From CAZFVY01 sp964522665 (GTDB lineage Bacteria; Verrucomicrobiota; Verrucomicrobiia; Limisphaerales; CAZFVY01), in assembly GCA_964522665.1 (NCBI GenBank), contig CAZFVY010000143.1, positions 1 through 14,721 on the forward strand: a DNA stretch of 14,721 nucleotides. The letters are read 5' to 3'. A program made the position numbers and the translations under genes. Position 1 is the stretch's first letter. Each line of letters starts with the position of its first letter. Below the pieces are notes generated by a model that saw nothing but the letters and a program-made list of their open reading frames with translations, was not told where the DNA came from and ran no database searches. Positions 1 to 7,872 of the stretch are shown here, in pieces.

Positions 1-798
1 CGTGCCGTTGCCCCATTGCGCGATGTCGTTGTGATGGGCGCCCCAGTCGGTCATGGTCCCGTCCGAATAGTCGTACCAGTACCGGAAATTGCCGTGGCAA
101 CGCTCGGGGACGTAATCGACGAACCTGGCGGGGCCGGTCCAGAAATTCCAATCAAGCTCCGGCGGCGGAGTGGTCGATTTGAACGGTCCCCCGTGCCGGC
201 CGGCCGGGAGCAGAGTCGTGATGGTCTTCAGTTTGCCCAGGCGGCCATTGCGAACCAGTTCGCACGCGAGGCGGAAACGCCGATCGCTGCGTTGCTGGCT
301 GCCGGTCTGGACCAATCGTTTGGTGGCGTTGGCCGTGGCGACGAGACGTTTGCCTTCCTCGATCGTGCGCGTCAGCGGCTTTTCGCTATACACGTCTTTG
401 CCCGACTTGAGCGCGCGCAAATTGACCAGCGTATGCCACTGATCAGGCGTCGAGGTGATGATGACGTGGATGTCGTCGCGGTCGATTAGCTGGCGAAAAT
501 CGCGGTAGGGTTTGGCCTTCGGAAACGTTTTGGAGGCGACTTCGAGGTGGCGGGCATCGACGTCACAGATCGCGAGGACGTCGCCAAATTTCTTGGCCTC
601 CTGAATGATGCCGCTCCCGCGTCCGCCGCAGCCGACCCAGCCAATGCCGGGGCGGTCGTTCGGCGAAAGCGGAACCGGGGTGGCCGCGTAGCTTTGTGAC
701 TCCTCCAGATACCAGGCCGGCAAGGCGGAGGCGGCGGCAACGGTGGCGGCGCCTTGGAGGAAGCGGCGGCGGGTGAAGCGGGGGTCTTGAATTGACAT
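1..798 (-). CDS. Gfo/Idh/MocA family oxidoreductase, Tat-exported (C-terminus cut off by window edge)
   Basis: This gene reads leftward from an ATG at 798 and is still open at base 1, so 266 N-terminal residues are visible of a family usually 400-450 long. Residues 10-16 (RRRFLQG) followed by an Ala-rich stretch to about residue 28 form a twin-arginine signal, so the enzyme is probably periplasmic. A Rossmann dinucleotide-binding start (GWVGCGGRGSG, 53-63) follows. The family lysine motif EKP is at 139-141, in SEKPLTRTIEEG. A GAHHNDIAQW segment near 255-264 fits the family's second conserved histidine/aspartate motif. Known members use NAD(P) to oxidise or reduce sugars, inositols or related alcohols; the substrate here cannot be read. 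It starts 35 bp after the rhodanese-like gene and is probably co-transcribed with it. The family call is secure; the exact reaction is not. Confidence 0.93.
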   Translation of the reverse strand, partial: MSIQDPRFTRRRFLQGAATVAAASALPAWYLEESQSYAATPVPLSPNDRPGIGWVGCGGRGSGIIQEAKKFGDVLAICDVDARHLEVASKTFPKAKPYRDFRQLIDRDDIHVIITSTPDQWHTLVNLRALKSGKDVYSEKPLTRTIEEGKRLVATANATKRLVQTGSQQRSDRRFRLACELVRNGRLGKLKTITTLLPAGRHGGPFKSTTPPPELDWNFWTGPARFVDYVPERCHGNFRYWYDYSDGTMTDWGAHHNDIAQWGNGT

Positions 799-833
799 AG
801 GCGAATGGGGTGGGACGACGGTTTGAACGGCTC

Positions 834-1301
834 TCAGTGTTCGGCTTTGTTGCCGGCCTTTTCCCAGGCGCGGAAGCCGCCTTCCAGGTTGAAAAGGCTC
901 GGGAAGTCCAGCTTGCTAAGCTTGTCGCACGCCTTGGCGCTGCGCACTCCGGCCGCGCAATGGACAAGGTAAACGTCGGACTTTTTCAGTTTGGCGACCT
1001 TCTGGTCGAAATCGGGGCCGTTGACGTCGATATTGATCGCGCCAGGAATGTGGCCGGCGGCGAACTCTTTCGGTGTCCGCACGTCGAGCACGACGTTTTT
1101 CTTGTCGGCCCGCATTTTCTCAAACTCCTCGACGTTGACGTCCTTGAATCCCTTGGTATCCGCGACGCGGGTGAAGGGCGCTTCCGTCGCAACGTAAGCC
1201 GCGGGCAAGGCGCCCTGGTTTTTGGCGGTGGCGGCGGCGCCGAGTTGGAGGCTCAACAAGAGGGCGGGGGAGAAAATGAATTTGGCAAAGAAAGGCTTCA
1301 T
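834..1301 (-). CDS. Exported single-domain rhodanese-like protein
   Basis: This is a 155-residue protein with an N-terminal signal peptide (MKPFFAKFIFSPALLL..., cleavage probably near residues 22-26) and one rhodanese domain from about residue 53. The domain shows the LDVRTPKEFAAGHIPGAINI stretch at 72-91 and the active-site loop HCAAGVRS with catalytic Cys115 and Arg120 (CX5R). Rhodaneses carry sulfur as a cysteine persulfide or use the fold for redox or signalling roles; a periplasmic single-domain form could do either. I chose the ATG at 1301 over an in-frame ATG at 1340, because the longer form adds 13 charged residues in front of a clean signal peptide. Neither has a clear ribosome binding site. 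It lies 35 bp upstream of the oxidoreductase gene, in the same direction. Confidence 0.9.
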   Translation of the reverse strand: MKPFFAKFIFSPALLLSLQLGAAATAKNQGALPAAYVATEAPFTRVADTKGFKDVNVEEFEKMRADKKNVVLDVRTPKEFAAGHIPGAINIDVNGPDFDQKVAKLKKSDVYLVHCAAGVRSAKACDKLSKLDFPSLFNLEGGFRAWEKAGNKAEH

Positions 1302-1372
1302 AGTTCGCGCACGTTTCGGTATTGAGAAAGCATTGACCAATCGGGCCAGTAATTCAAATCGATTTCACGCGG
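1302..1372. promoter_or_regulatory. Divergent promoter region between rhodanese-like and nitrilase-family genes
   Basis: These 71 bp separate two divergent genes and must hold both promoters unless they lie inside the coding sequences. I cannot pick out convincing -35/-10 or -24/-12 elements. It contains AAAGCATTGACCA at 1327-1339, which loosely resembles the repeat units at 8358 and 11289 but is single and one base short. Confidence 0.4.
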
Positions 1373-2188
1373 ATGTTTAAGCTGGCGCTAGTTCAAATGC
1401 GGGTGGCGGGCGGCGCTAAACGCGAGAATTTGGCCCGGGCCGTCGCGGCGATCACGACCGCGGCAAGGGCCGGCGCGGCGGTGGCGCTCCTGCCGGAGGC
1501 GATGTCGTTGGGCTGGACCCATCCGTCGGCAAGCGCCGAGGCCGACGCGATTCCCGAGGGCCAGACGGCGACGGTGTTACGCGAAGCGGCAAGGCGGGAG
1601 CGGGTTTATGTTTGCGCCGGGCTTGTCGAGCGGGCGGGCGACCAAGTCTTCAACTCGGCGATCCTGATCGATCCCGCGGGTGAGATCTTATTGATTCACC
1701 GCAAGCTGAACGAGCTTGAGATTGGCCACGAATTCTACGCCTTGGGTGACCGGCTGCAGGTGGTGGCGACGCCGCTGGGACGTTTTGGGGTGATGATTTG
1801 CGCGGATGCGTTTGTCCGTGGCCAGGTCATTAGCCGTACGCTCGGGTACATGGGCGCGCAGGTGATCCTTTCGCCGTCGAGTTGGGCCGTGCCAGCCGAG
1901 CACGATAACGAGCGTGAGCCGTATGGCCAACTTTGGCGGGATAACTATGCCCCCGTCGCGCGCGACTTCCGGCTCTGGATCGCGGGGGTCAGCAACGTCG
2001 GCTGGCTCGAGGCGGGGCCATGGCGTGGACGGAAGTGCATCGGTTGTTCGCTGGTCGTCGGGCCGGACGGTGAGCCGGCCGCGGTCGGGCCTTACGGGGT
2101 GGACGCCGAGACGATTCTTTACCTCGACGTTGAGCCGGTGGAACGGTCGGCGCGAGGGGAAGGATGGGAGAAGAGATGGGAGAAATGA
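1373..2188 (+). CDS. Carbon-nitrogen hydrolase (nitrilase superfamily amidohydrolase)
   Basis: The 271-residue length is normal for this family. The Glu-Lys-Cys catalytic triad can be read directly: Glu42 in LLPEAMS, Lys111 in HRKLNE and Cys143 in GVMICADAF. A second family hallmark, QVILSPSSWAVP, follows after Cys143. The protein starts directly with the first strand (FKLALVQMR) and has no signal peptide, so it should be cytoplasmic. Family members hydrolyse amides, carbamoyl groups or nitriles through a Cys thioester; the triad cannot tell which. The next gene in the same direction, after a 281-bp gap, also encodes an amide-bond hydrolase of an unrelated fold, so nitrogen scavenging is a possible shared theme (inference). 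No ribosome binding site is evident before the ATG. Confidence 0.92.
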   Translation: MFKLALVQMRVAGGAKRENLARAVAAITTAARAGAAVALLPEAMSLGWTHPSASAEADAIPEGQTATVLREAARRERVYVCAGLVERAGDQVFNSAILIDPAGEILLIHRKLNELEIGHEFYALGDRLQVVATPLGRFGVMICADAFVRGQVISRTLGYMGAQVILSPSSWAVPAEHDNEREPYGQLWRDNYAPVARDFRLWIAGVSNVGWLEAGPWRGRKCIGCSLVVGPDGEPAAVGPYGVDAETILYLDVEPVERSARGEGWEKRWEK

Positions 2189-2469
2189 GACGGATGGCGG
2201 GGGTGGGGACGGAATGATTCCGCGGCTGGAAGGCTGCCTGAGGTCAGGGTTTGGGTCCGCGCCGGGTGCGCCGATAGCTTCCCAAGCGTCGTCAAGTCGG
2301 CTGAACGTGGAATACGATTGCCTTCGTGAAACCATCGGGGTATTGCCTCTGCATGCCTGCGTCACCCCAGCCATTTCCGCTAGTCAAAGGCTCGGGCTTG
2401 GTGGGCGGCGCGCCAGCTCGATGTGGCTTCCGCCCGTTCAGCGCCTGATAACATCTCTGCTTCCTTGCT
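2189..2469. other. Intergenic gap between nitrilase-family and asparaginase-family genes
   Basis: This 281-bp stretch has a purine-rich start (2189-2220). I see no gene, strong hairpin or recognisable promoter. A GG-N9-GC arrangement at 2309-2321 has the wrong spacing for a sigma-54 promoter. The gap is long enough that the downstream gene may have its own promoter. Confidence 0.4.
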
Positions 2470-3606
2470 ATGAAAAAACAAATTACTCGCCGGAACTTCG
2501 TGGCGGCCGCAGGGGCGGGCGCCTTGGCGGCGCCGGGTCTGCTCGCGCTGGCGCAAGCGCCGCAGGTCCGCGTTCGTGGGACCGTCAAACCGGTCGTTCT
2601 TTCCGCGGAAAACGGCAACAAATCGAAGGACGCCGAAGGGCTGACGGCGGTGGCCAGAGCGTTCAAAATGATTACCGAAGGCGCCGATGTGCTCGACGCG
2701 GTGATCGCCGGGGTGAACATCGTCGAGTTGGACCCGGAGGACACGAGCGTCGGTTATGGCGGATTGCCGAACGCTGACGGCGTGGTGCAATTGGACGCCT
2801 GCGTGATGCACGGGCCGTTGAAGCGGGCGGGCGGCGTGGCTTGCCTGGAAGGGGTGCGCACGCCGTCGTTGGTCGCCAAGACGATCATGGAGCAAACCGA
2901 TCATCATTTGCTGGTCGGTAAAGACGCGCAACGGTTCGCGCGGAATTTGGGGTTCAAGATCGAGGACGACCTGAACACCGACAAGTCCCGGCGATTGTGG
3001 CTGGAGTGGAAGCGGCGCACCGACCCGTCCCATTACCTGGACCCGAAGGCCCGCTCGGAGGCCTGGCATCGCGCGGGCAGGGAAATGGTTCGGGAGGGGC
3101 TGATCGATCCGCTCCACTATTACGGCACCATTAACTGCAATGGCGTGAACGCCAAAGGCGAGGTCTGTGGCGTCACCACCACCAGCGGATTGGCGTTCAA
3201 GATTCCGGGCCGGGTGGGCGATTCGCCGATTCTCGGCGCGGGTCTCTACGTCGATGGTGGGATTGGCGCGGCCGGTTCGACCGGGCGCGGCGAGGCGAAC
3301 TTGTTCTCTCTGATTTCGTTCCTGATCGTGGAATTCATGCGGCAAGGGATGACGCCGAAAGACGCCGGGCTGGCCGGCTTGAAGCGCGTGGTGGCCAACA
3401 CGGTCGAGAAGCGGTTGCTGAACGGGAACGGCAAGCCGAATTTTAACGTCAGCTACTATGTCCTCAACACGCGGGGTGAGTACGCCGGGGTTTCCCTTTA
3501 CGAATTGGCGGAGAAGCAGCAGCCGATTCGGTTTGCTCTTTGCGACGAAAACGGTCCGCGCGTGGTACAGACCGAGCCGCTGTTGGCCGGGCCGCCCGAG
3601 GTTTGA
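2470..3606 (+). CDS. Tat-exported N4-(beta-N-acetylglucosaminyl)-L-asparaginase / isoaspartyl peptidase family protein
   Basis: This 378-residue protein is an Ntn-hydrolase of the type-2 asparaginase (T2) family. A Tat signal is present (TRRNFVAAAGAGALAAPGLL, about residues 6-25), so it is probably periplasmic. Family blocks are clear: SVGYGGLPNADGVVQLDAC (93-111) and GRVGDSPILGAGLYVD (247-262), which most resemble bacterial glycosylasparaginase. The precursor should cleave itself before Thr220 in HYYGTINCNG, making Thr220 the N-terminal nucleophile of the beta chain. The residue before the Thr is Gly, as in isoaspartyl peptidases, whereas classical glycosylasparaginases have Asp there. Substrates could be GlcNAc-Asn, beta-aspartyl peptides or asparagine. 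A convergent hairpin lies 25 bp downstream. No Shine-Dalgarno is visible. Confidence 0.9.
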   Translation: MKKQITRRNFVAAAGAGALAAPGLLALAQAPQVRVRGTVKPVVLSAENGNKSKDAEGLTAVARAFKMITEGADVLDAVIAGVNIVELDPEDTSVGYGGLPNADGVVQLDACVMHGPLKRAGGVACLEGVRTPSLVAKTIMEQTDHHLLVGKDAQRFARNLGFKIEDDLNTDKSRRLWLEWKRRTDPSHYLDPKARSEAWHRAGREMVREGLIDPLHYYGTINCNGVNAKGEVCGVTTTSGLAFKIPGRVGDSPILGAGLYVDGGIGAAGSTGRGEANLFSLISFLIVEFMRQGMTPKDAGLAGLKRVVANTVEKRLLNGNGKPNFNVSYYVLNTRGEYAGVSLYELAEKQQPIRFALCDENGPRVVQTEPLLAGPPEV

Positions 3607-3630
3607 CGCGGGCCGGGCGCGGAATCGAAA

Positions 3631-3663
3631 CAGGCGCGGCGGCCATGACAGCCACCGCGCCTG
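3631..3663. terminator. Hairpin between convergent genes, probable bidirectional terminator
   Basis: The arms 3631-3643 and 3651-3663 pair at 12 of 13 positions (CAGGCGCGG and GGC blocks) around a 7-nt loop. It lies 25 bp after the asparaginase-family stop and 85 bp after the stop of the minus-strand 'PGRNG' gene. Read leftward, the stem is followed by TTTCGATT, a weak U-tract, so termination is better supported for the minus-strand transcript. The odd pair (C-A on plus) becomes a G-U wobble in the minus-strand RNA, which agrees with that direction. Confidence 0.6.
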
Positions 3664-3747
3664 CTACCGTTCCAACTTCAATAATCCCGCGACGCCGGAA
3701 CGCCCGCGCCCGGCGGAGCCGGCCCGTGCGTCGTAGGAAATCCAGAA

Positions 3748-4167
3748 TTATTTCTCTCGCTTGGCTTCCCAGTCGCGCGAGGTGGTTGTGCCGCCACGCT
3801 CGGATTCGATTTTGCCCTTGATTGAATCACCGCTCAACTTGCCATTGTATTTGGTCGTCACTTTATTGCCATTGCGTTCGACGGAAACCGAGAAGGAGAC
3901 GTCATCGCCTTTGATCTTGCCTTCTTCGATGTCGCGTTCGGTGACGTCGCCGTTGCGTCCCGGTTGGCTGAGTTTTCCGGTCAACTTCTCGCCATCGGCC
4001 TTCAATTTGAGGGTCACTTTGACGTCGGGATTGCCATTGCGTCCCGGGCGACTCCAAGTCCAGTTGCCATCGACGTCGGCGGCGTGGGCTTGGGCAACCG
4101 CGACGGCCGCGAAAATCGCGCAGATGCCGACTTTGATCAGAGAGGATAGTGCTAGTTTGCGCTGCAT
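3748..4167 (-). CDS. Small secreted beta-rich protein with PGRNG repeats, function unknown
   Basis: This is a 139-residue protein with a clear signal peptide (hydrophobic core about 9-25, ending AQAHA, cleavage near residue 29). The mature part has alternating polar and hydrophobic strands and two PGRNG motifs (WSRPGRNGNPDVKVTLKLK and SQPGRNGDVTERDI). KLTGKL and KLSGDSIKGKI form a second internal echo, which suggests a small lipocalin-like or repeated beta-strand fold. I know similar proteins as uncharacterised secreted proteins from Verrucomicrobiota and Planctomycetota. The mature protein is strongly charged (many Lys, Arg, Glu, Asp) and has no cysteine. The large secreted mosaic gene lies 310 bp upstream in the same direction. 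No function is assigned. Confidence 0.85.
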   Translation of the reverse strand: MQRKLALSSLIKVGICAIFAAVAVAQAHAADVDGNWTWSRPGRNGNPDVKVTLKLKADGEKLTGKLSQPGRNGDVTERDIEEGKIKGDDVSFSVSVERNGNKVTTKYNGKLSGDSIKGKIESERGGTTTSRDWEAKREK

Positions 4168-4477
4168 AGTTTATAGGAGTTAGGTTTTATTTACGGTTCT
4201 GCGAGGGAATGCCTTACCTGGGCAATTCTCCGACATTACCGGTTCTTGTAAAGACGACCCGGCAGGAGCAAAGGTTACAATCCGTTCAAACTTCAGCGCG
4301 ATTGCGTAAGCCGCTACCTTCAGGAATGTTATGGCTTGCGGCGCCGTTGACGCCGGCAGTTCGCGTCATCCCCGCCAGCTCGGTCTCGTTCCATCGTCCG
4401 CGCGGCAGAATAGGCCGCACCAAGGGCGGGCGCCAATATGGTGTTCACCGCAACCGTCGCGCTCGTTCGACCGGCCG
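4168..4477. other. Intergenic gap upstream of the PGRNG gene
   Basis: This 310-bp stretch separates two minus-strand genes. I see no coding sequence with protein-like composition. On the minus strand, an A/T-rich stretch (TAAATAAAA, near 4185-4193) lies upstream of the PGRNG start and could be a promoter -10 area. GCGGCGCCGTTGACGCCGGC, near 4338-4357, can form a short GC hairpin downstream of the large mosaic gene. Neither is strong. Confidence 0.35.
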
Positions 4478-7420
4478 TCACCGAAGGAAAGCGCGGTAGA
4501 ATTGCGCGCGGCCCGCCGCCTGGCTATCGATGACCTCGGTGGAGGCGCCGCTACTGACGACGGTGGTGACATCGGTCCAGTGGACGAGATCGCTTGAGGT
4601 TTGAATCAGATAACTGGCGCCGGGCTGGCCGGCGAGGACCAATTGGAATTCTCCGTTGGACCACGCCAAGCCGGCCGGCAGCAGGCGAGGCGCGATGACG
4701 GTGGGAGGGTTGACGGTGAAGTTCACCGGCGACGACTGAAAAACGGTTCCGTAAACGTCGGTAGCTTGAGCGCTGACCGAGTAGGCGCCGGCCGCCAGGT
4801 TCGTGAGCGAAAGCGTGAAGGGGGCATTGGTCACCGTGCCCACGGGGGTTGTTCCCGAGAAAAAGGCGACTTCGCTAAAGTCAGCGGAATCCGAAACGGT
4901 CGCCGCGAGCGTCACCTTTCCGGGAGCGGTGAGGGCGGTAACCGTGGAGGCGGCTTGTAACGCGACCCAAGGCGAGGTGTTGGTCGCCGGCGACAGTTGG
5001 CTGGTCGGGATGATTGATTTTGCGGTGGACGGACTGCTCCAAAGCAGTTGGGCGACGGCCGTGGTTTCGGCGCCGGAATCGTATTCCAGAACGAGGTCGT
5101 AGCTTTGCCCGGCGGTTAAGGCGACGGAGCCGCTGGCCTCCGTGTAGGGCTGATCGACTGATTGGTCGATGATCGGTTGATCGTCGAGCGTCAGGTGGAC
5201 CACGCCGGAGGCGAGCGTGTAGAAAGTGTAGGTTTCACTGAACTGCGGCGTCAACTGGCCCGACCAGCGGGCGCCGAACGGCACGCCGGGAACGCCGGTG
5301 GCGGGCGCCGCACCCAGCCAACTGAAATCAACGGAGGGATCGATTCGCACGAGCGTCGGCGGGTTCTCAAACCCGGCGTCGGAGGAATAATACTGCGCCA
5401 GCAAACCGGAGCCGTGCCCGATGGCGCCGGCGGAGTAAAAGGTTTCGCTGGCCGCTTCGCTGTCGATCACGCCGGAGGCGAAGGCCCGCGCTTTCACCTG
5501 CGTCGTGTTCGTCAGGATCAACGGCTGAGTGTAGCGCGGGGACGAGGCGTCCGGCATACTCCCGTCCAAGGTGTAACGGATGATCGCGCCCGCGGTGGCG
5601 TCGTTCAGAGAGACCGTCGTTTGGTTCGTGAAGACGTTTCCGGCCGACGAGGCGAGGATGGGCGTCGCGGCCGATTTGAGGGGGCCGTAAATGCTGAGTT
5701 CGGTCCCGGTTCCAACGAAAACCTTTCCGTTCGCGACGGTCGGCACCGTGAACCGGACGGCGAAGCCCGCGGCGTCCCGGGCGCCGGCCTGGGAGCTATT
5801 GTACAGTTCGGTTCCGAGGTCGTTGGCGTCGAAGGCGTGGAGCACGGTGGGCGAGAAAGTCGCGAAACCGCCGTTGTCCAACGCCCAAAGGATACCGTTG
5901 GTGGCGCCATTCGCCGAGATGCTGGGGGTCGATCCACCGTAGCCAAACTGGTGGACGGAAAGTGACGTGGGTTGCGTGGACAACTGGCCGCCGCGCAAAT
6001 CAAAGGCCCTAAGGTAATCCATCATTCCGCAATAATAGATCCGCTGATTGAAGTAGGCCGCCATGCCAAAGGACCCGGCGATGGCCGAGGGTAAAGATTG
6101 GACCAGTTGGCTGTCGCCGTCGGCTTGAAACCCGCCCATGTTGTCCCGGTTCATCAGATAGATCGTCCCTTCCTTTCCGGCCTGGACCAGCAAATGAAGC
6201 GGGGTATCGGGTTGATCGGGGATGACCAGAACGCCGCCGGAGCCTAGGTCCAGATCATTCACGTCGAGGTAATCCTGATTGGACGGGGTGAATGAGTCGG
6301 TGACGGTCAGACTCGAGTTGTTGAGCGAGAGCTTGAGCACGGAATCGCCGTAGTCAGGCCCTTGATCGTAATCGAAGGTCCCATTGCCGGTGCTGACGTA
6401 GAAATTCCCGGCGCCGTCCGCGGCCGGCCCGGCTCCGCCCGACCAGATCCCGCCATCGCTCCCGTTGGGCGTGTCGTTAAAAATGGTGACCTGCTGCAAA
6501 CTCTGCGCGTCATAACCGATGATCCAACCGTGATAGGGAAAGAGATCGCCGATGGACGCCCACGCGATGTAAACGACGCCGTTGAGCAAGAGCAGGGCGG
6601 AGCGCTGATGCTCCTTGAGCGCCTGAAACAATACGTTATTGGCGCCGTCATTCGGGGTTCCCGACCCCGGCACGGAGCCGGTGATGACCACCGGACCCCC
6701 GAATTTCTCGGCGCCGGTTCGGATGTCGAGCGCGTGGAGGCGGAAGTAATACTGCGCGGAGCCGGCGATCACCTCCTTGGTCTTGGCGACGACGTAGAGG
6801 GTCTGGGTGGTCGGATCGATGACGGGCGTGCTGGTGATCCCGATCTCGGGCGTCGCCGGGTCGCTGAGGCCCAAGTCGGTAACCAGCATCGTTGTTATCC
6901 CGGCGGCCGGGTTAATAAAGCTGACCTGCCAAAGCGGTTGGCCGTCGGTCGTATTGTCGGCGTCGAACGCATAGACGCTGTCATGCTCGGTGACGACGAA
7001 AACGAGATTCCGAACGCTCTGGTCGGCGAAGCGAACTTGGGGGGCGTAGAGCGGCTGGCCGAAGGCTTCTCCGTCGATGTGAAAAGCCGCGACCTTGCCG
7101 AAGGTCGTGGAGTTGAGATTGCCGGGAGTCAGACGGTATTCGTTCTGATTCTGGCCGGTCCGGTAATTGTCATTGTGATAGGTCAAAACGCTGACTTGGG
7201 CTTGCGCTTCGTTGGGGCTCGCCGCGGCAAGGCAAGCGGCGACGAACACCATCACCGCGCGCGCGACGAGGCGCGCGGTTCCCCGCGCCGACCCCCGACC
7301 GGGCGCGCGGCGCGGCGGGCAGGCGCCGGAGCCGCGGCGTGGACCCGCCGCCCGCGGTTCAGGCTCGATAGTGCAGTCGAATGCGCATGTGTGGTGGTCA
7401 CCGTGGTGATCGCGTATCAT
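4478..7420 (-). CDS. Large secreted mosaic protein: PQQ-like beta-propeller, chitobiase-C-like, PA14, Ig-like and C-terminal 'SSDLVHW' modules
   Basis: This is a 980-residue protein counted from the ATG at 7420. Order by residue: a basic leader to about 50; a signal peptide at 50-75 (AVMVFVAACLAAAS...AQA); a PQQ-like beta-propeller at 78-580, with blade-type sequences such as VFVVTEHDSVYAFDAD; a chitobiase/hexosaminidase C-terminal-like module at 584-663 (IRYTLDGSMPDASSPRY); a PA14 carbohydrate-binding-type domain at 672-811 (GLLAQYYSS ... YTFYTLASGVVHLTLDD); an Ig-like domain at 817-905; and a terminal module with SYLIQTSSDLVHWTDV at 911-980. The last two are typical of Verrucomicrobiota surface proteins. 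No catalytic residues are evident; binding carbohydrate at the cell surface is inferred. Starts at TTG 7471 or ATG 7252 (just before the signal core) are possible. I prefer 7420 because AAAGA lies upstream. Confidence 0.9.
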   Translation of the reverse strand: MIRDHHGDHHTCAFDCTIEPEPRAAGPRRGSGACPPRRAPGRGSARGTARLVARAVMVFVAACLAAASPNEAQAQVSVLTYHNDNYRTGQNQNEYRLTPGNLNSTTFGKVAAFHIDGEAFGQPLYAPQVRFADQSVRNLVFVVTEHDSVYAFDADNTTDGQPLWQVSFINPAAGITTMLVTDLGLSDPATPEIGITSTPVIDPTTQTLYVVAKTKEVIAGSAQYYFRLHALDIRTGAEKFGGPVVITGSVPGSGTPNDGANNVLFQALKEHQRSALLLLNGVVYIAWASIGDLFPYHGWIIGYDAQSLQQVTIFNDTPNGSDGGIWSGGAGPAADGAGNFYVSTGNGTFDYDQGPDYGDSVLKLSLNNSSLTVTDSFTPSNQDYLDVNDLDLGSGGVLVIPDQPDTPLHLLVQAGKEGTIYLMNRDNMGGFQADGDSQLVQSLPSAIAGSFGMAAYFNQRIYYCGMMDYLRAFDLRGGQLSTQPTSLSVHQFGYGGSTPSISANGATNGILWALDNGGFATFSPTVLHAFDANDLGTELYNSSQAGARDAAGFAVRFTVPTVANGKVFVGTGTELSIYGPLKSAATPILASSAGNVFTNQTTVSLNDATAGAIIRYTLDGSMPDASSPRYTQPLILTNTTQVKARAFASGVIDSEAASETFYSAGAIGHGSGLLAQYYSSDAGFENPPTLVRIDPSVDFSWLGAAPATGVPGVPFGARWSGQLTPQFSETYTFYTLASGVVHLTLDDQPIIDQSVDQPYTEASGSVALTAGQSYDLVLEYDSGAETTAVAQLLWSSPSTAKSIIPTSQLSPATNTSPWVALQAASTVTALTAPGKVTLAATVSDSADFSEVAFFSGTTPVGTVTNAPFTLSLTNLAAGAYSVSAQATDVYGTVFQSSPVNFTVNPPTVIAPRLLPAGLAWSNGEFQLVLAGQPGASYLIQTSSDLVHWTDVTTVVSSGASTEVIDSQAAGRAQFYRAFLR

Positions 7421-7740
7421 AATGTATAATCTTTCATGTAGAGGGCGATTCACCCGGCGGTCATCGTTCAAATCCGCTTAAACGAATAATTGGTGGCGCG
7501 CGCATCGAGCTTGAGTCGGTGGCGGTCGCGGATTCGAGCGCCGACTGGGCGCTGATTCCCCTTTCGGCCCCAAGCCAGGGAAAAGATTGGGGGTAATAAC
7601 CCATTGTTCACGTTAATACGAGGTGCGGTGCAGTTAGCGTGCCCGAAATGCTGCGAATCGTCGTTTGGCGCCGGTTTACTGGACGGCGCGCTGAATTCGA
7701 TGACGGGGCCGAGGACAGGAAGGCGGGCGCTGGAAAGAGG

Positions 7741-7773
7741 CGCCAGCCTGGGGAACTGCTCCGCAGGCTGGCG
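7741..7773. repeat. Inverted repeat, 10-bp perfect stem
   Basis: The arms CGCCAGCCTG (7741-7750) and CAGGCTGGCG (7764-7773) are exact reverse complements around a 13-nt loop. It lies about 100 bp beyond the stop of the small His-rich gene, directly after the stronger hairpin at 7789-7842 when read leftward. No U-tract follows on either strand. Confidence 0.6.
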
Positions 7774-7788
7774 AGGGGAGGGGGAGAG

Positions 7789-7842
7789 TTAACCCGGCAG
7801 TTGAATCGTGTGATCGGGCGCGCGTTTCAACTGCCGGGTTAA
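7789..7842 (-). terminator. Perfect 17-bp inverted repeat, likely 3' end of the small His-rich gene
   Basis: The arms 7789-7805 (TTAACCCGGCAGTTGAA) and 7826-7842 are exact reverse complements with a 20-nt loop. Read on the minus strand the stem starts 30 nt after the stop at 7873, the right place for a transcript end. No poly-U run follows, so it could be a Rho-type or stability hairpin, or an operator, instead of a classical intrinsic terminator. The inverted repeat itself is certain; the role is inferred. Confidence 0.55.
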
Positions 7843-7872
7843 ATTCAAAAGACCGGTCGTGGCGCGGGCCAC

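Larger units (their letters stand above)
7421..7872. other. Intergenic region with two hairpins
   Basis: This 452-bp stretch lies between two minus-strand genes. It should hold the promoter of the large mosaic gene near its left end (7421-7560 is A/T-richer in places), but I find no confident promoter elements. Near its right end are two perfect inverted repeats (7741-7773 and 7789-7842), listed separately. Open frames here lack protein-like composition. Confidence 0.5.

Noticed and set aside
1327..1339. AAAGCATTGACCA resembling the enhancer repeat units
   Set aside because: It is a single copy, one base short of the unit, and no GG-N10-GC promoter lies nearby.
2309..2321. Possible sigma-54 promoter upstream of the asparaginase-family gene
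   Set aside because: The spacing is GG-N9-GC, one base too short, and the -24 block is not TGGCAC.
1914..2777. 287-codon open frame on the plus strand
   Set aside because: It overlaps the nitrilase-family and asparaginase-family genes in another frame; those two have clear catalytic motifs and this one has none.
2380..3345. 321-codon open frame on the minus strand
   Set aside because: It is antisense to the asparaginase-family gene and its composition is that of a mirrored GC-rich gene.
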